64,000 bases of DNA from Thalassia testudinum (Eukaryota > Streptophyta > Magnoliopsida > Alismatales > Hydrocharitaceae): the NCBI GenBank assembly GCA_037157565.1, contig JAZHRO010000002.1, forward strand, positions 71,631,001-71,695,000, read 5' to 3'. Below are positions 32,602-45,305 of the stretch, piece by piece (position 1 is the first letter of the stretch; the number at the start of each line of letters is the position of its first letter). The notes beneath the pieces were generated by a model. It was given only the letters and a program-made list of their open reading frames with translations. It was not told where the DNA came from and ran no database searches. A program made the position numbers and the translations under genes.

Positions 32602-34198
32602 GGTATGTTAATTTTGTAAGAGAGGAGAGTGATGATAGTTAAGGTATTTTTTAAATATAATGGGTTGTAGTTAGTAAGTAGTATTATTTGAGTTAATAAT
32701 AATATTATGGATATGAAAATTGCATTATGTATACAAGTTTGTATGTTTACTCATAGACCTGGGGGTATGTGAGTTAATGTCTAAAATAGGTGTATAGACC
32801 TATGTTCATATTATATTTGAACGTTAGGTATGAAAAAATTGTAAAAATTTCCCTATGTTTAGTATTAATTAATTTAATATGGTACCTTTGATTTATGTGG
32901 TGTTAAATTAACATAATGTTCTCAATAGATCACGGGTATATTTTTAATGTATTTTTCGTAAAGTGTTTGGCAAATGATGATGATACGTTGGAATTATAAT
33001 GTGATGGATTTACGTTGTATGAATCCATACTTCGTAAGCATCTAGTAGTCATGTATGCCTACCAACGTAGTTTGTAAATATTAATACCCTAACAAAATAA
33101 TGATCGAAATGTTATTATCCTACATGAAATTCATAACACATTACAGACATGTGGACATGTAAATAAAGTGAAGTAAAGGACTAGCAATGAACTACTGTAG
33201 GATTATTCCCACTAAAGTAAACTGAGGAAGCAACGTTCTTAAAGTCATCGGTGTTCCTGATCAACCTAATTTAAAGTTTGGAGGTTTTTTGATCATGATA
33301 AAATGATAAGCGGTAATTTAACGATTGAAAAGTTGTGGTACTTACTTCCAACCATTGATTTTCACTATATATAAAAAAGAGCATGCACGATCTTTGTTCC
33401 AAACCCAATCCTCTTCATTTATCATAGTTGTAATGAAGAGGTGAGTACGACGATAATGGGTCCAACATTTGTACAACCATTACATTCGTATGTAGTAATT
33501 AATTTGTTCCACGAACTCATTGTAGGTCATCTTCCATCCATTATGGCTAAAGTAACCGCCGCGATAGAGTACCTCCTGCTTCCTCTTCATAAGAGAAAGT
33601 AGGAGTATCCAATGTTGCTATCATAACAAAATGTAGTCTATTCTTACTATCGAAATTTGTTAGAGAATTTTATTATTTGGAATGAAGGAATTGCCAAAAA
33701 AAAAATACAAATATATTCCATTTGTTTGCATCATTTAACTGTAAGATATGTTACTTTGTTATATTTAATGCATAAGAAATATAATAGTGGATTAAGTTCG
33801 ATATTATAATTTTTACTGTACATATATTATGATAAATTATTATGAAGTGTTAGTTTTTTCTGAAAATTAAAATAAAATGAGATTTACATGGCGGTATAAA
33901 AGTAAGTTTATTGGAGGCATATGTTAAAAATTAATTTGAACAAATAATTAACAATGTAAACATGACTTATTAAGAAACGAAGTAAGAAATAATGTCCAGA
34001 AAAAAATGCTTCCTCAAAACATTTATTATGAATAAGACGTCATCGATTAACATGATGTGCATCCTACCACCAATTTAATAAGTTAATATGGAATTATTTC
34101 ATAATATAGATTTCCCCTCAACAAAATTAATCATCATCACCTTATTTTGATTGAAATAAAAATTTCTAGATAAATGACATTTCATAGGATGATATACT
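32602..34198. other. AT-rich region without a recognised gene
   Basis: Sequence between solo LTR 1 and the Myb/SANT remnants. It contains only short open frames and AT-rich stretches. TATATAAAAAAGAGC near 33370 resembles a TATA box, but no coding sequence follows that I can identify. Confidence 0.6.
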
Positions 34199-34870
34199 TT
34201 AACCTAAATTACTTACCATAACAACATAAGCATATTCCAAGTGCGGTATTGTCCAAAACTTAAATATTCCTTCATGATAACGCATTAGACAAGAGGAAAT
34301 ACTTCTCATAATACCTTTGTTTGGCACTAGATAACAGCAGGTGTGCCGCTTCGCGCTCTTTAATGTGTGAAAAGATGCGACACTGCAATGCCTTCGCCAA
34401 CTATTGTCATCACGCATGGGGTGCAACGCGAAACGCTCTTTCCTTAGACCTGATCTTCGCTGTGCATCAACTATAGCATTTAACCTAGACACGTTGGATA
34501 AACTCCTCCCTTACGACGCTGCCAAACGAGGCCTTAATTAACTTTGTTCATAAATTTCATATCCTGCATGAGGTTATGTTCCCCAAGACGGTGGACATTG
34601 TAAGGTTGGGCGGAGATACTTGATACATGTGTAATACCTGGAACATTATTTGAAATTACGTAAATTTTGCAGAGTTCATAGAGGTACAATGCTAAAAGTT
34701 CTGTACAAGAAACGACCCACACTAAAAATACGAAAAGGGAAATAACTACTCCAGAATCATGCCAACAATAGTGTACTCTGAGAAGCAAAGACCATGAAGG
34801 CATTAGAAGCGTTCCTCAACCTGTGGAAAAATTCCCTCGTTAATCGAATGGAACAGGTACAATCTTAGAA
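34199..34870 (-). pseudogene. Unidentified coding-like remnant downstream of the Myb/SANT segment
   Basis: Minus-strand open frames 34492-34199 (97 aa, basic, containing SGLRKERFALHPMRDDNSWRR) and 34803-34534 follow the Myb/SANT fragment on the same strand. I do not recognise a family. They may be degenerate later exons of the same gene, or unrelated. Low confidence that they were ever translated together. Confidence 0.25.
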
Positions 34871-35060
34871 CTAAATATGATGAGGTTTACAAGTGCTTAC
34901 ATGCTCCCACTGATCGTGCGTGTGAACTGGTATGACCTGGTAATTAGACCAATCCCACCTCCAATCATCATGTTGTATGAGTTCCTGAATAAGTCGAAAC
35001 GTATCACGAAAATAATTCCACACTTTGTACATCAAATTAATGGAAGGGTGGCAATTTGTT
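34871..35060 (-). pseudogene. Myb/SANT-like domain (segment D), C-terminal part
   Basis: Minus-strand VWNYFRDTFRLIQELIQ, then HDDWRWDWSNYQVI and HDQWEHV match the second half of a Myb/SANT-like DNA-binding domain (Myb_DNA-bind_3 type: K-W-x-L-x-x-x-Y, GWD, W). The first half lies at 37815-37925, across solo LTR 2, which inserted in the middle of the domain. Confidence 0.65.
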
Positions 35061-37814
35061 TGTAAAGACCCGTTCTGTCCTGAGCCTTTTAAGACGTCTG
35101 GACTGTCGATCAGACGTCTGAACCCCTTCCCAGACGTCTGAAAATCGAAATTTTGGTACGAGCCTTCGCGTCTGGCCATAGGCTGCGTGCAGACAGTACC
35201 TCTCTTCTCATTCTTTCCCTCCTCTCTCCATCCAAACCCTAACGAGCCTTATAAAAGGCCCTCTTCCCCTTTCCCCCCACTTCACCACAGCACCTCCTTC
35301 CCTTCCTCTCCACCCCAGCGAGAGGAGCGAGCGCGAGAGCGGCGACGAGGAGAGGCGGCGTGAGGAGAGGAGGAAGAGCTCGAGCTCGCGAGCTCGTGGG
35401 AGCTCACCGGAGGGCGCACGGCTGAAGTGGCGCATGCAAGAGGAGTGCGTCGTGGGAGCCGTCCTCGACACTGCTGCAGCCGGAGTTGCAGGCGAGGAGG
35501 CGAGGCCGCGGCTGCGCGCGGCGAGGGAGAGCAGGAAGAGGTTATGGTTCTAGGATTTTTCCAGAATCAGACGTCTGACATAACGTCCAGACGACAGGGC
35601 GGACGTCTGGTGACCACACCAGATGTCTGAAAGCAGCTTACCGTGAAGGTACATTCCTTTTGAAGATATGGCCATGCCGGCCACTCCGCAGCTACGTTTT
35701 GCATGGCTAATTTTAGGCGATTTGCCTATCGCGTGCAGGGATTGCTTTGGGAAGGTGCAGGACACGCCCTCCCACGTGTTCCAGACGTCTGCACAGCTTA
35801 CCAGATGGCTGGAAGCACTCCCAGACGTCCGGAGAGGAGGTCGGAAGTCTGGAGCCTGGTCCAAAAAGTCATGAAGAGGTTTTGGATGTCTGAGGTCGAC
35901 GCAGAACCTGAGGTGTGTTTATGGTTACTTTGAAGACGTCTGGACCTTGTGCCAGACATCTGATTTGGGTCTGTAGCCCTATTTTTGACCCGTTTAGGGT
36001 CCATTCGAGGTCCATTTTACGCAAACAAGTTATCGATGATTTCCTTGAGAGTTCCTCTACTTGTTAGAAGGCCTTTTATACTATTCTAAATGTTCCATTG
36101 TGATTGTTCCTTGTTATAGGACTTCGTTCCGTTGCGGGTTCAGGGCTTGCTGAGGCACGAGAGCCTACCGTTGGAGCCCCCAATACTCCTGGGTTGTCTG
36201 GTAGAGTGGTTTTCCTTAAGATAATTATAAAACATGAATGTATATGTGGATTGAATAACTAGAACCTAGGATATTGCATGAATCCTAGGATGAGAAGTTA
36301 CTTGAAATGTCTTTATGCTTGTTTGGATTGCAGTCTTGAATGAATAAATAGAAATGATAACAACTGCCTGTGAATGAACAAGAGCTGCCTGTGAAATATG
36401 AATTACCTATACTATTTAAACAGTTATATGTGACATTACCTGTTGTATACGTTAAATGATAGAAATACGAGCTGCATGTGTATAACCTGATAATGGAAAT
36501 GTGAATGATAAAAATATGAGCTACATATGTATAACCTGAGAATGGAAATGTGAATGATAAAAATATGAGCTACATGTGTATAACCTGAGAATGGAAATGT
36601 GAATGATAAAACTTGGTATATAATGGCATGAGAAGTATGAACATGAATCCTACGGGGAATTAGGAGTAGAGCTCCTAGAAATAAATGGAATGGATCTGGA
36701 AATGTGAGTGGGAAGTGTGCTGGTCCTTGAGTACGTGGTACCAAGGAGAGCGACTATCTCCTGTTTAGTGTAAAGTGGAGCTAGCCGCCCTTGGGTTGGG
36801 ACCCGGAGTTAGGATTGGCCACTTTGCACTGACTTCTTGGCCCTCGCGTACACTGTACCGCGGAGAGCTACTAGTGTAGGGAGAGAACTAGCCACCCCAC
36901 AGGGCCCGAGGATCAGCTAGCCACCCTACACCAACTTGTTAGGCCCACTGAGCAAACCAGGGTAATCAGAAGAGGGTGCGCGGACTGTGGAGGGGCAAGA
37001 CCCCTGTTTGGTTCTAAGGGGCTAGACCCCTGTTACTGAGAGAGCTAGGCCCTATACTATTCCGTGCTGTACTTGGAGCGTACCCGTTAGCGGAAATGAC
37101 TGACAGCGTGTCAGTGCAAGGTAGCTACCCATGTGCTTATCGCGCGTGTCGTAGTCACCACTACATCTGTCCGTGACCTTGGGGTGGTTGATTGGGTGTA
37201 GGATCACCACGGGGGACTCTCCTGGCCAGGAGAGTACCACGTGTGCCTTCTACTCTTCGGAAAAGACTGCAATCAAGATTGTTCCCACGAGGAATATTCG
37301 AGATCAAGAAAGAGATCTGGAAAATAAACCAATGGGTGAAAAGGAATAACTTGTAAAATAAAGAATTGGAATAGATAGTTTACCTGTTAGTTTTTACTGC
37401 TCTAGCTGATTAGTTGCCACTCTACTCAACGTTCGCTGAGTTTGTTTATTCATAACCCTTTTTAGGTCCAGGTGTTGAGCAGCCCGAGTCATCGGCTGCA
37501 GAGGGTGCTAGGCCCAGTAGAGCCAGTAGCAGTAGTCTTCCTTTTGTTGTACCTTCTTTTGTTAGTGAGTTCAGACTCTTGTTACTGTTTACGTTCTGTA
37601 CTTTATTTTCGCTTTACTATTGTGGTGGTGATATGTACTGTTAGTAGCTTTTCTTTCTTACTGCTTGTACTCTTTTACTGTTAGTTACTTAGCATAGTGA
37701 ATGTGGGTTACTTTCCTGCTTTTTGGTTATTTCTTGTTGGACGACTGGATCTTGACATCAGTTGAGTCGAGTCGGTCTCGTGTCCTGTAGGGATTCGGGA
37801 ACCGGGTCGTAACA
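35061..37814 (+). mobile_element. Solo LTR 2 of the AGACGTCT family
   Basis: 2,754 bp, starting TGTAAAGACCC and ending GGGTCGTAACA, flanked by a perfect duplication TTGTT (35056-35060 and 37815-37819). TATAAAA at 35250-35256 lies only about 190 bp from the left end, so about 2.5 kb would be R plus U5, an unusually long downstream part. Octamers start at 35092, 35112 and 35132; 35569, 35589, 35601 and 35621; 35783, 35803, 35823, 35843 and 35884; 35934 and 35954. This is collinear with solo LTR 1. Confidence 0.85.
36457..36612 (+). repeat. About 50-bp tandem repeat in solo LTR 2
   Basis: Three copies of a unit containing GAGCTACATGTGTATAACCT and GGAAATGTGAATGATAAA. This expansion is specific to copy 2, a recent local duplication. 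Confidence 0.8.
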
Positions 37815-37925
37815 TTGTTTGTTAGCAAAATTCCAACAAAGTTTGCTACCACGCCTCACGGGTGAAGTGGTGGTTCTTGTATTTCCCCTCCCATTTCCTA
37901 AGATACAAACTATGCAAAAGCACCC
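37815..37925 (-). pseudogene. Myb/SANT-like domain (segment D), N-terminal part
   Basis: Minus-strand KYKNHHFTREAWQQTLLEF followed by a stop, then the insertion point. It continues at 35060 with NCHPSINLMYKVWNY. Removing solo LTR 2 and one copy of its duplication joins the two halves. Confidence 0.6.
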
Positions 37926-38241
37926 ATGGCTGTTTCAGGGATAAGAACATACAAAGCATGCTACACGCAATTTAATGTAATATGTCACTAGTGAATATAA
38001 GTTTTGTTCTGTAGGTATAAATTGTTATGGGGCAAAATACATAGGATGTCGTAAGTTAAGTTAAACGATAGCAATTGAGTTACATGTTAAGCTATTAATT
38101 GTGTTAACTTGCTGATCGAAAAAATACGCGGTTTGTTAATTATACTAAATAGTGTCGTTGAGATGCGTAAATCAGCAATCAACTCTTAAATTTATAATAC
38201 CTAAATATTGGAGTATCTAGGGTCGTCCAACGAGGCCAATT

Positions 38242-40281
38242 TGTTAATCACATGAGTGGTTCTCTCTCTCGCCTCTCAAATCCACACTTTCTTTTTGTGA
38301 TTTTGATTTTGTTGTTTTTATATTTTGCAAAACAATCGGGCTTGAGATATGCGAAGATGAAATTACGCTACAACTACACCTATCACTAAACCTAAGTGAC
38401 AAAAATGGAGTTCTCTCTTCTAAGCTCACCCTAGGCAAGTGCGTCTAAGGTAATTAGAAGAGGAGAGTGTGTGCACTACAACTACATGAACAACATAGAA
38501 AGCACACTAACTACAACATGAAAATTGGAAGGTAAAATGAATTTTGTATTGCCAGAAGAGTAGCATACAGGTAGAGGAATGCTTCTACAAGAGTAATAAA
38601 CTACTAGCTAACACAGAAAGATAGAATAGAAGATAAAGAAGAAGGGGTTATTCTAGTAGAAGATCCTGGTGGCTCTTGTTCCAAGTGTGGTTGCCCTACA
38701 CTTGAAAAGAGTTGTCCTTCTCTTCCTTCTTCAATTGGCCTTCCTTCAAACTCTCCTCCAAGGTGGGCGTCAACCACCTTGTTGGCTCCTCCTTTGCCTG
38801 GCCGTCCTCTCTAAGTGAAGATGATCTCCTCCTTGGCGTGGCTAAGGGAGAAGAATGAGAGGAAGAAGGCACCAAGGGGGCGGATAGGTTGCCCCCTTGA
38901 TCTTCTTCTCTCCTTTTTCTTCCTTGGCGTGGATGAAGGTGGTATGGGTGGAACCTAACTAATGGAAGAGATGGGTTTGAGGTGGTGATTATGGTGGGTA
39001 TATATAGAGGTGGAGAGGGGGGTTAGTTGGCATGGATATGTGGAGGGCTAGGATTAATTCTAAGGGTGGTTATGGCCATGGAAGGGCACTTAGAGTTGGC
39101 ACCAACCATGGAGGGATGCCATGGTTTGGCGTCACCTAAGGGTGTTTCTAGAAGGTGGGTATGTGGATGGTGGAGATGGGTTGTAGGCTTAGGTGTAAGG
39201 TTGTGATGAAGAGGGTTTCGGAGGGAAAAAGTAGCGACACTTTTGTGGTGCCCTTTGGTGAAGGTGGTGGGTTGAAGGGAGGTGAATAGGTTGGCGCCAA
39301 AAATGGGTTTAGGAGTAGGAGCTAGGTGGACTAGGTGTGGAGCTATTTGGTGGAGCTTAGCTAGGTAGGTTTTAGGGTTAGGTTGGGTTGCCAAGGAGGT
39401 GCCTAGCTAAGCTAAGCTAGCTTAGCTAGTAGGGAGTAGGGTTGGAGTCATTTGGAGCTAGGGTTTTGAGGGAGAAGAGCTGGAGATAGTCATCTTGAGT
39501 TGCACTAGAGCTGGTGGCTGCTAAAGAGAGCTGCAAGGAGCTACCTTAGCTGGCTTAGCTTGCTAATTCTTTGCTACATACTAAGCCAAGCTAAGATAAG
39601 CTGGCTTCTGCTGATGTAAGCTAAGGTGAGCTACGTCTGGTCTTCCCGGAGATTACTAAGCTAGCTAGAATAGCTAGCTTAGGTCAAGTAGCTCAACTCA
39701 ACTAAGTTGAGCTGAGTTAGGTTCCCGGGAGCTGGACTTGAGCTAGCCTGAGCTGGTTAAGGTCATCTTCAGTTGACCAGGTCTAGCTAGTTGATAGTAG
39801 TAGCTAGTCCTAGTCAGGTTAAACTTCCAGTGAACTCTTCTGAGCTGGAGGAGCTGGAATGGAGCTAGGATCAACTGTCTTCAGCTAGTTTGAGTTGCCA
39901 TCCAGCTGAGATGAGTTGAATGGAGCTAAGGTGAACTAGCTAGAGCTATCATTTAGCTGAGATGAGCTGAATGGAGCTAAGGGTGAGCTGATCCAGCTAG
40001 AAGGAGCTGGGATCCAATTGGGATGAGCTGGATCTAGCTGGGATCTAACTGATAGGAGCTTCTTCTTCATCTTATTCCTTCTTGAGTGCTAAGATGTGTG
40101 GGATCTGACATTCTACCTAATCCTGACACTCAGATAAATGCATCAAAAATACATTAAAATGCAATGCATGACTATTCTAGGTAAATGCTTAAATGTAACC
40201 CAAAAACCCGTTTACGGAGTAAAACCCTAAGAGCTAGGTTAGCTTTGGGGCATAAGAATGATGATAAACTGGCGTTTATCA
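38242..40281 (-). repeat. 3' LTR of the gypsy-like element
   Basis: Minus-strand start TGATAAACGCCAG and end GTGATTAACA. A TATA box (TATATATA, plus positions 38999-39006) lies about 1.28 kb from the LTR start. The U3 upstream of it is extremely rich in AGCT. TGATAAAC starts are typical of Tat/Athila-related gypsy LTRs. Open frames inside are not genes. Confidence 0.6.
39400..40065. repeat. AGCT-rich segment of the gypsy LTR U3
   Basis: I count about 44 AGCT tetramers in roughly 670 bp, against about 3 expected by chance. They occur as TAGCTAGCTT, GAGCTGGA and GAGCTAAGG words, often with TGAGATGAGCTGAATGGAGC-type units repeated near 39900-40000. Because AGCT is self-complementary, both strands look alike. 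Confidence 0.85.
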
Positions 40282-41123
40282 CACCCCCATGCTTATCTTT
40301 TGCTAATCTCTTAGCAAAACTATTTTGACAAAATAGATTTTCTGGGAAAGACTTGTTTTTCTTTTACTTTTGAGGAGAGAAAGACCGCGGGACTTTGGTT
40401 GTTTGAAAAACTTGAAAGTCACGGGATTTGTTAAAAATAAAACCTCTGGATTCTCTTTGGATTCAAGAGTTAGAAGAATCGGGATCGGTGTATCTTTTTT
40501 GAAAATTCACAAACCAACTCACTGTTAATTCAAATGACGCAAAATTTTTGTAGTTAGGATTTCTCTGGCTCTTGAATCCGATTCGCAACTTGCATCAACT
40601 TTTAAAACCTTGTGTCTGTGGTTGCGCATGCCAACTTTTATGAGGTTGTGCTTTTGGTTTAAAACTTTTTTTTTTTTGAAACTCCCCCATGCTTATTCTT
40701 AGCTTAATCCTACAACAGATGTGTTGGGATCATCATTCCCGTCATCAATCCTTAAAGGAGCTCTGGCGCCAGTACTTCGAGATAGCACTGTCCATGACAC
40801 CACCCAGAAGCTCATAACCCCAAAACACAATGCAGTATAAAGGGGCACTCCAAGCAAACTCAAGCTCTTGCTCCGACGTTATGAGTAGTGCACCGTCTAA
40901 GACACTTGAATTGCAAAAGTGTGCCTTAATGCTCCATCTAAAAATATGGAATATAGATATAGAGTAGCGTTGAGGCGGTAACATGTTGTCATCGCATCCT
41001 CAAAGGAGGTATTTTCTTCCTTCTCGGTGGTGGGAATTCAAACCAATGATTTGCTTCGAATTTTACCCGAGCCAAATAGGGGTTTTCTTCTAATTTCTAC
41101 ATGTTTTTTTTAAGGTGTTGTCT

Positions 41124-43793
41124 TGTTACGACCCGATTCCCGAATCCCTACGAGACATGAGAATCGAACCGACTCGACTAATCCCAAGACCCAGTCGTCC
41201 AACGAGAAAGTAACCAAAAGAGCAGTAAAATAAACCACATTCACCATGTATATAACTAGCAGTAACAAAATACAGCAGTAAAGAAAAGAAATACTACATT
41301 ATACACCACCACAACAGTAAAGAAATAAACATGTACATAAACATGATGCTTGCAACAAAAGAGTACAGGGGTAATAGAAACTACTCACTACAACAGAAGG
41401 AAAAGTACAGTGGGTACTACACAAGTAGAAACTACTGGGCTCTACTAGCCCCAGCGCCCTCTGCAGTTGCCGACTCTGGCTGCTCAACACCTGGTCCTCA
41501 AAAGGTGACACGTCATCGAAACGCTGAGTAGAGTGGCAACTAAAAGCTAACAAACAGTAAGGTGGACAGTAGCTGTTATATTTTTAATTTCTTTCTTTAT
41601 ATTTTGCGTTTACTCGTTATTGAATTATCCCTCAGATTCTTCTCTTGATCTTGAATGTTCCTCGTGGGAACGATCTTGATTACAGTCTTTTATGAAAAGT
41701 AGAAGTAACACGTGATGCTCTCCTGGCCGAGAGAGTCCCTCGTGGTGGTCCTACCCACAGTCAACCACCCCAAGGTCGCTGACAGACGTAACAGTGACTA
41801 CGGCACGCACGATAAACGCATGGGTAGCTACCCCACACTGGCACGCGGTCAGTCAGTTCCGTTAACGGGTGCACCCAAAGCACAGCACGGAACCAGTATA
41901 GGGCAGAGCCCTCTCAGTAACAGGGGTCTAGGCCCTCCACAGTAACCAAACAGGGGTCTTGCCCCTCCATAGTCCGCGCACCCTCGCCTGACTACCCTGG
42001 TTTGCCCAGTGGGCCTAACAAGTCGGTGTAGGAGGGCTAGCAGAACCCCGAGGATCGTGGGGTAGCTAGTGCTCTCCCAACACTAGTAGCTCTCCTCGGT
42101 ACTGTGTACATGTGGGCCAAAAGTCGGTACAAAGTGGCCAGACCTAACCCCGGGTCCCTGGGGTGGCTAGCTCTGCTTTGCACTAAACAGGGGGGACAGT
42201 CGCTCTCCTTGGTACTCCGTACTCAAGGGCCAGCTCACTTCCCCAATTCTATTCCATTCACTTTCCAGGAGTTCTACTCTTAATTCCCCGTAGGGTTCGT
42301 GCTCTTTCAACTCAGCCAATTTAGGTTTCATCATTTCAGCTTTATATTTATATAGCCCATGTTCCCAATCGTAATTATTCATTCATAATCAGGCAACTGT
42401 TAACCAATTACAGGAAGTTATCGTTTTCTTTCTACTTTTCCAAGACTGCAATGTATATGCATTCAAGCTAGCATTCCAGTCCTAGGATTCATGCATTACC
42501 CTAGAATTTATCATTCAATCTAGTTTTCCAGTCCTAGGATTCATCCATTACCCTAGGATCTATCATTCAATCTAGTTTTTCAGTCTTAGGGTTCATACTA
42601 TACCCTAGAAAGGGCTACTCTACCTGTAAAACTGGGAGTACTGGGGGTGTAATCGGCAAGCCTGTGCGCCTCTGCAACCCCTAGAGCCGCAACGGAATGG
42701 GTCCTAACACAAGGATCAAATACAAGGAGCTACTCAGAACAGTATACAATTACTATAAACAGGTAGAGGAACTAAATCTGAGAAGAACGAGACTTGAAAC
42801 GCGGAAAACAGACTCCGAACGGACCCTAAACGGGTCAAAAACGACAAGTTTGCCCAAAATCAGACGTCTGGAACTTCTTCCAGACGTCTTAAATAATAGC
42901 TTAGGTCATACCTTGATCTGCACGGTTCTTCAGACATCCAGAAGCCCGCTGAACCGTCTGGACTTAGTTTCCAGACGTCCGACTGTCACCCCGGACGTAT
43001 GGAGACCCTCTCCGTCGTCTGGTGTTGTGCCCAGACGTCCGATCTGTGTGGGATGGCGTGCCCTTGCGCCTTCCCGAATGGGTCGTGCACACACACACGA
43101 TCGTCCACAACACGAAATGAGCAGGACTCTTTGGTGGAACGGCTGCATGGCCATACACGCGAAAAAGGAAGGTAAAAAAATATCGTACCTTTCAGACGTC
43201 TGGACCTTCCTCCAGACGTCTCCTACGTCGTCTGGACGTATGCCCAGACGTCTGATTCTGGGAAATTTTCCCAGAATCAGGACCTCCTCACCCTCCGCCC
43301 GCAACGTACGGCCGTGCCGCGCCGCGCCCGCCTGCTGCCTGAGCTACAACAGCTCCTTCCCAGCACTACGCGCTTGTTGTGCAACCGCCGGCCGGCCCTG
43401 GCTGCTCCGGCGAGCTCGCAACCTCGCGACCGAGCTCCCTCTCCCTCACAGCAACTCCTCCCCACGCACTCACAGCAGCCGCTGCGGCTGCCCTCGCCCG
43501 CTCACGCTCTCGCTAACAGGAAGAAGAAGAAGGCGGTGGAGTGAGGGTGAGGGGGAGGAGAGGGGTATTTGAAGGTTGCCGAGGGGAGAGAGAAAAAACT
43601 GCGTCTGTAGGGAGGAAGGAAAGAAGAGAAGGAGGGCGGCGGGTACAGTCTGCGTGCGCATGCGCGCAGATGCGAACCCGTACGCCGAAAAAATTTAATT
43701 CCAAACGTCTATGAAAGCTTCCAGACGTCTGACCAGACGTCTGGACCACTTCCCAGACGTCTTAAACGACGTTTGCTGCCCCGGGTTACAACA
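41124..43793 (-). mobile_element. Solo LTR 3 of the AGACGTCT family, inverted
   Basis: 2,670 bp, in plus orientation from TGTTACGACCC to GGGTTACAACA, flanked by a perfect duplication TGTCT (41119-41123 and 43794-43798). It is the reverse orientation of copies 1 and 2. Octamers start at 42862 and 42882; 42932, 42952, 42973, 42993, 43013 and 43033; 43194, 43214, 43226 and 43246; 43703, 43723, 43735 and 43755. The 291-codon open frame at 42697-43572 is a product of these repeats (its RRL and PDV words come from the octamer), not a gene. Confidence 0.85.
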
Positions 43794-44332
43794 TGTCTTG
43801 TGTGTGAATTTTGACACAAGAATTTTATCAGAATTGCAAGTTTTTGAATCAGAAGCTAAGCGAGATAATTTCTAGGTTACAAAGGAAGATCAAGTCACTT
43901 GAACTATCACGAGTTTAGGTAGAATCTAAAGAAGGATACTTGATCTAGTCTAGAGGTTAGACCTAGAGATTCTAACAATCAGATCTTAATCTTAATCCCT
44001 AGTTTGTTAAAGATTAAATCCCTTGTACCTCGAAGTGAGTTTTCAACCTTAGTCCCGATTTCAAAATTTTTCTCAAAAAGTTTTATGATTTTTCTGTAAT
44101 GAGATGCATGCAAAAGAAAGAAAATGCATATTTTTAGGTTTTGAAAATCTTAAATCTATCGTCAAAATTTAAAAACACCCCCCATGCTTATGATATGCAA
44201 TGTCCTCATGCATTAGGAGGAAAAAGGGATCACCTTAGTGAAAGGCAATCAGGTTTAGGATGGTCAAAACCTGGAAAGAGAAAGAGAAAAGGAAAGTAGG
44301 GAAAAAAATGATGGGTTACCTCCCATCCGGTA

Positions 44333-44884
44333 CTATCTTTTATGTCCTTCAGCTGGGCATGAAATGATGCACGGAAAATGGACAATCATGTAAATAATTG
44401 GACACTTGAATGTCCTCAAGAAATGTGTTTTCCTCAAGATCCCTAAAAAGATGATTGATAAAGAAATATGGATCAAAATAAAATGGAAAGGTGGAAGAAT
44501 GACCCGGGTCTGGCCATGGTTTAAGTTCATGTAAAATGCCAAACTTGGGTGGGTCGGGTGGGTCAGGTGGTGGGTCCAATGGAAAGGGAGGAAGTAGTCA
44601 GTGAGATGTAGGGTAGGTGAAGTTAGTGTGGATGTTTTTGGTGAAAAATCAGGAAGATTGAGAGAGTAAAAGTCATACCCTAGTTGATTTGAAAAGTCTT
44701 GGACCACATAGTCATCCTTAGAATAGGAATCAATAAAATCTAGATCCATGGTGGTCAGAGCTGAGTAGGATTTGATCAACAAAGATTTCTCACGTACTGC
44801 TTCCATTGTATTATCAGTGTCCTAAAAAATTTCATGATTAATGGACCTCTTTGAAGCTTAAAATAAATCTAATGAGAAAGTCTG
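44333..44884 (-). pseudogene. Gypsy polyprotein spacer after the protease
   Basis: A minus-strand open frame of 157 codons (44806-44333), rich in His, Pro, Thr and Leu, following the protease segment. Such poorly conserved linkers occur between protease and reverse transcriptase in Athila-like elements. No RT motif is seen. From 44330 to 43800 the sequence appears non-coding. Confidence 0.4.
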
Positions 44885-45280
44885 GTTACCACAACTTATA
44901 TTCATTTTCCTAGAATGCGAATTGATATTAGCTGTTGCAATAATCAGAAAGGGTCTTCCAAAGATGACATTAATGAGAGCCTCAGGTACCTTTATGTCAA
45001 GGACCAGAAAATTCACTGAAAATAGATAATTCCGAACCTTGACAACACTATCCTAAAAAATTCCTCGTTGTTGAATGGTAGATTGATCTTCCAATTGAAA
45101 TTGAACCTTAGTAGGTTTAAAATCATTGAATTGAGATTCTTCGAATAAGACTGGGGGAATGATATTAATGAAGGTACCTAAGTGGAGAGGGCCGCGAAAA
45201 AGGGTGGTGTCATTTATGACAACCGAGATAGGTGATGCGCCCGGATCCTTTCTTGTGAAAGACAACTTGCTCTAAAAAAC
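44885..45280 (-). pseudogene. Gypsy retroviral-type aspartic protease
   Basis: Minus-strand PISVVINDTTLFRGPLHLGTFINIIPPVLFEE, then FKPTKVQFQLEDQS and RGIF followed by a stop, then VVKVRNYLFSVNFLVLD and FGRPFLIIATANI. This is the protease of gypsy elements of the Athila kind. The active-site (D/S)LGAS triplet reads HLGTF, so the catalytic Asp is lost. The conserved LGRPFL motif is FGRPFL. Confidence 0.75.
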
Positions 45281-45305
45281 ATAGCAGTAAATAGATAAAT
45301 CAATT

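Larger units (their letters stand above)
38242..45300 (-). mobile_element. Ty3/gypsy-like element lacking reverse transcriptase
   Basis: On the minus strand: a protease segment (about 45280-44885), a non-coding spacer, a purine-rich stretch GCATGGGGGTG, and an LTR at 40281-38242. CAATT occurs at both outer borders (38237-38241 and 45301-45305), but the right border lacks a TG start or a 5' LTR, so that match may be chance or mark a deletion. No integrase or reverse transcriptase frame was found. Solo LTR 3 sits inside. Confidence 0.5.

Noticed and set aside
34510..34537. GCCAAACGAGGCC followed by TTA, a Harbinger-like terminus
   Set aside because: A similar but weaker copy at 38224-38236 lacks TTA, and no matching left terminus was found; not enough to define an element.
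38208..38241. Harbinger-like terminus next to the gypsy LTR
   Set aside because: Only about 13 bases resemble a terminus and the adjacent bases differ from the expected TTA duplication.
42697..43572. The longest open frame in the window, 291 codons on the plus strand
   Set aside because: It lies wholly inside solo LTR 3. Its recurring RRL and PDV words are translations of the AGACGTCT repeats, and no domain or conservation of the frame in copies 1 and 2 is evident.
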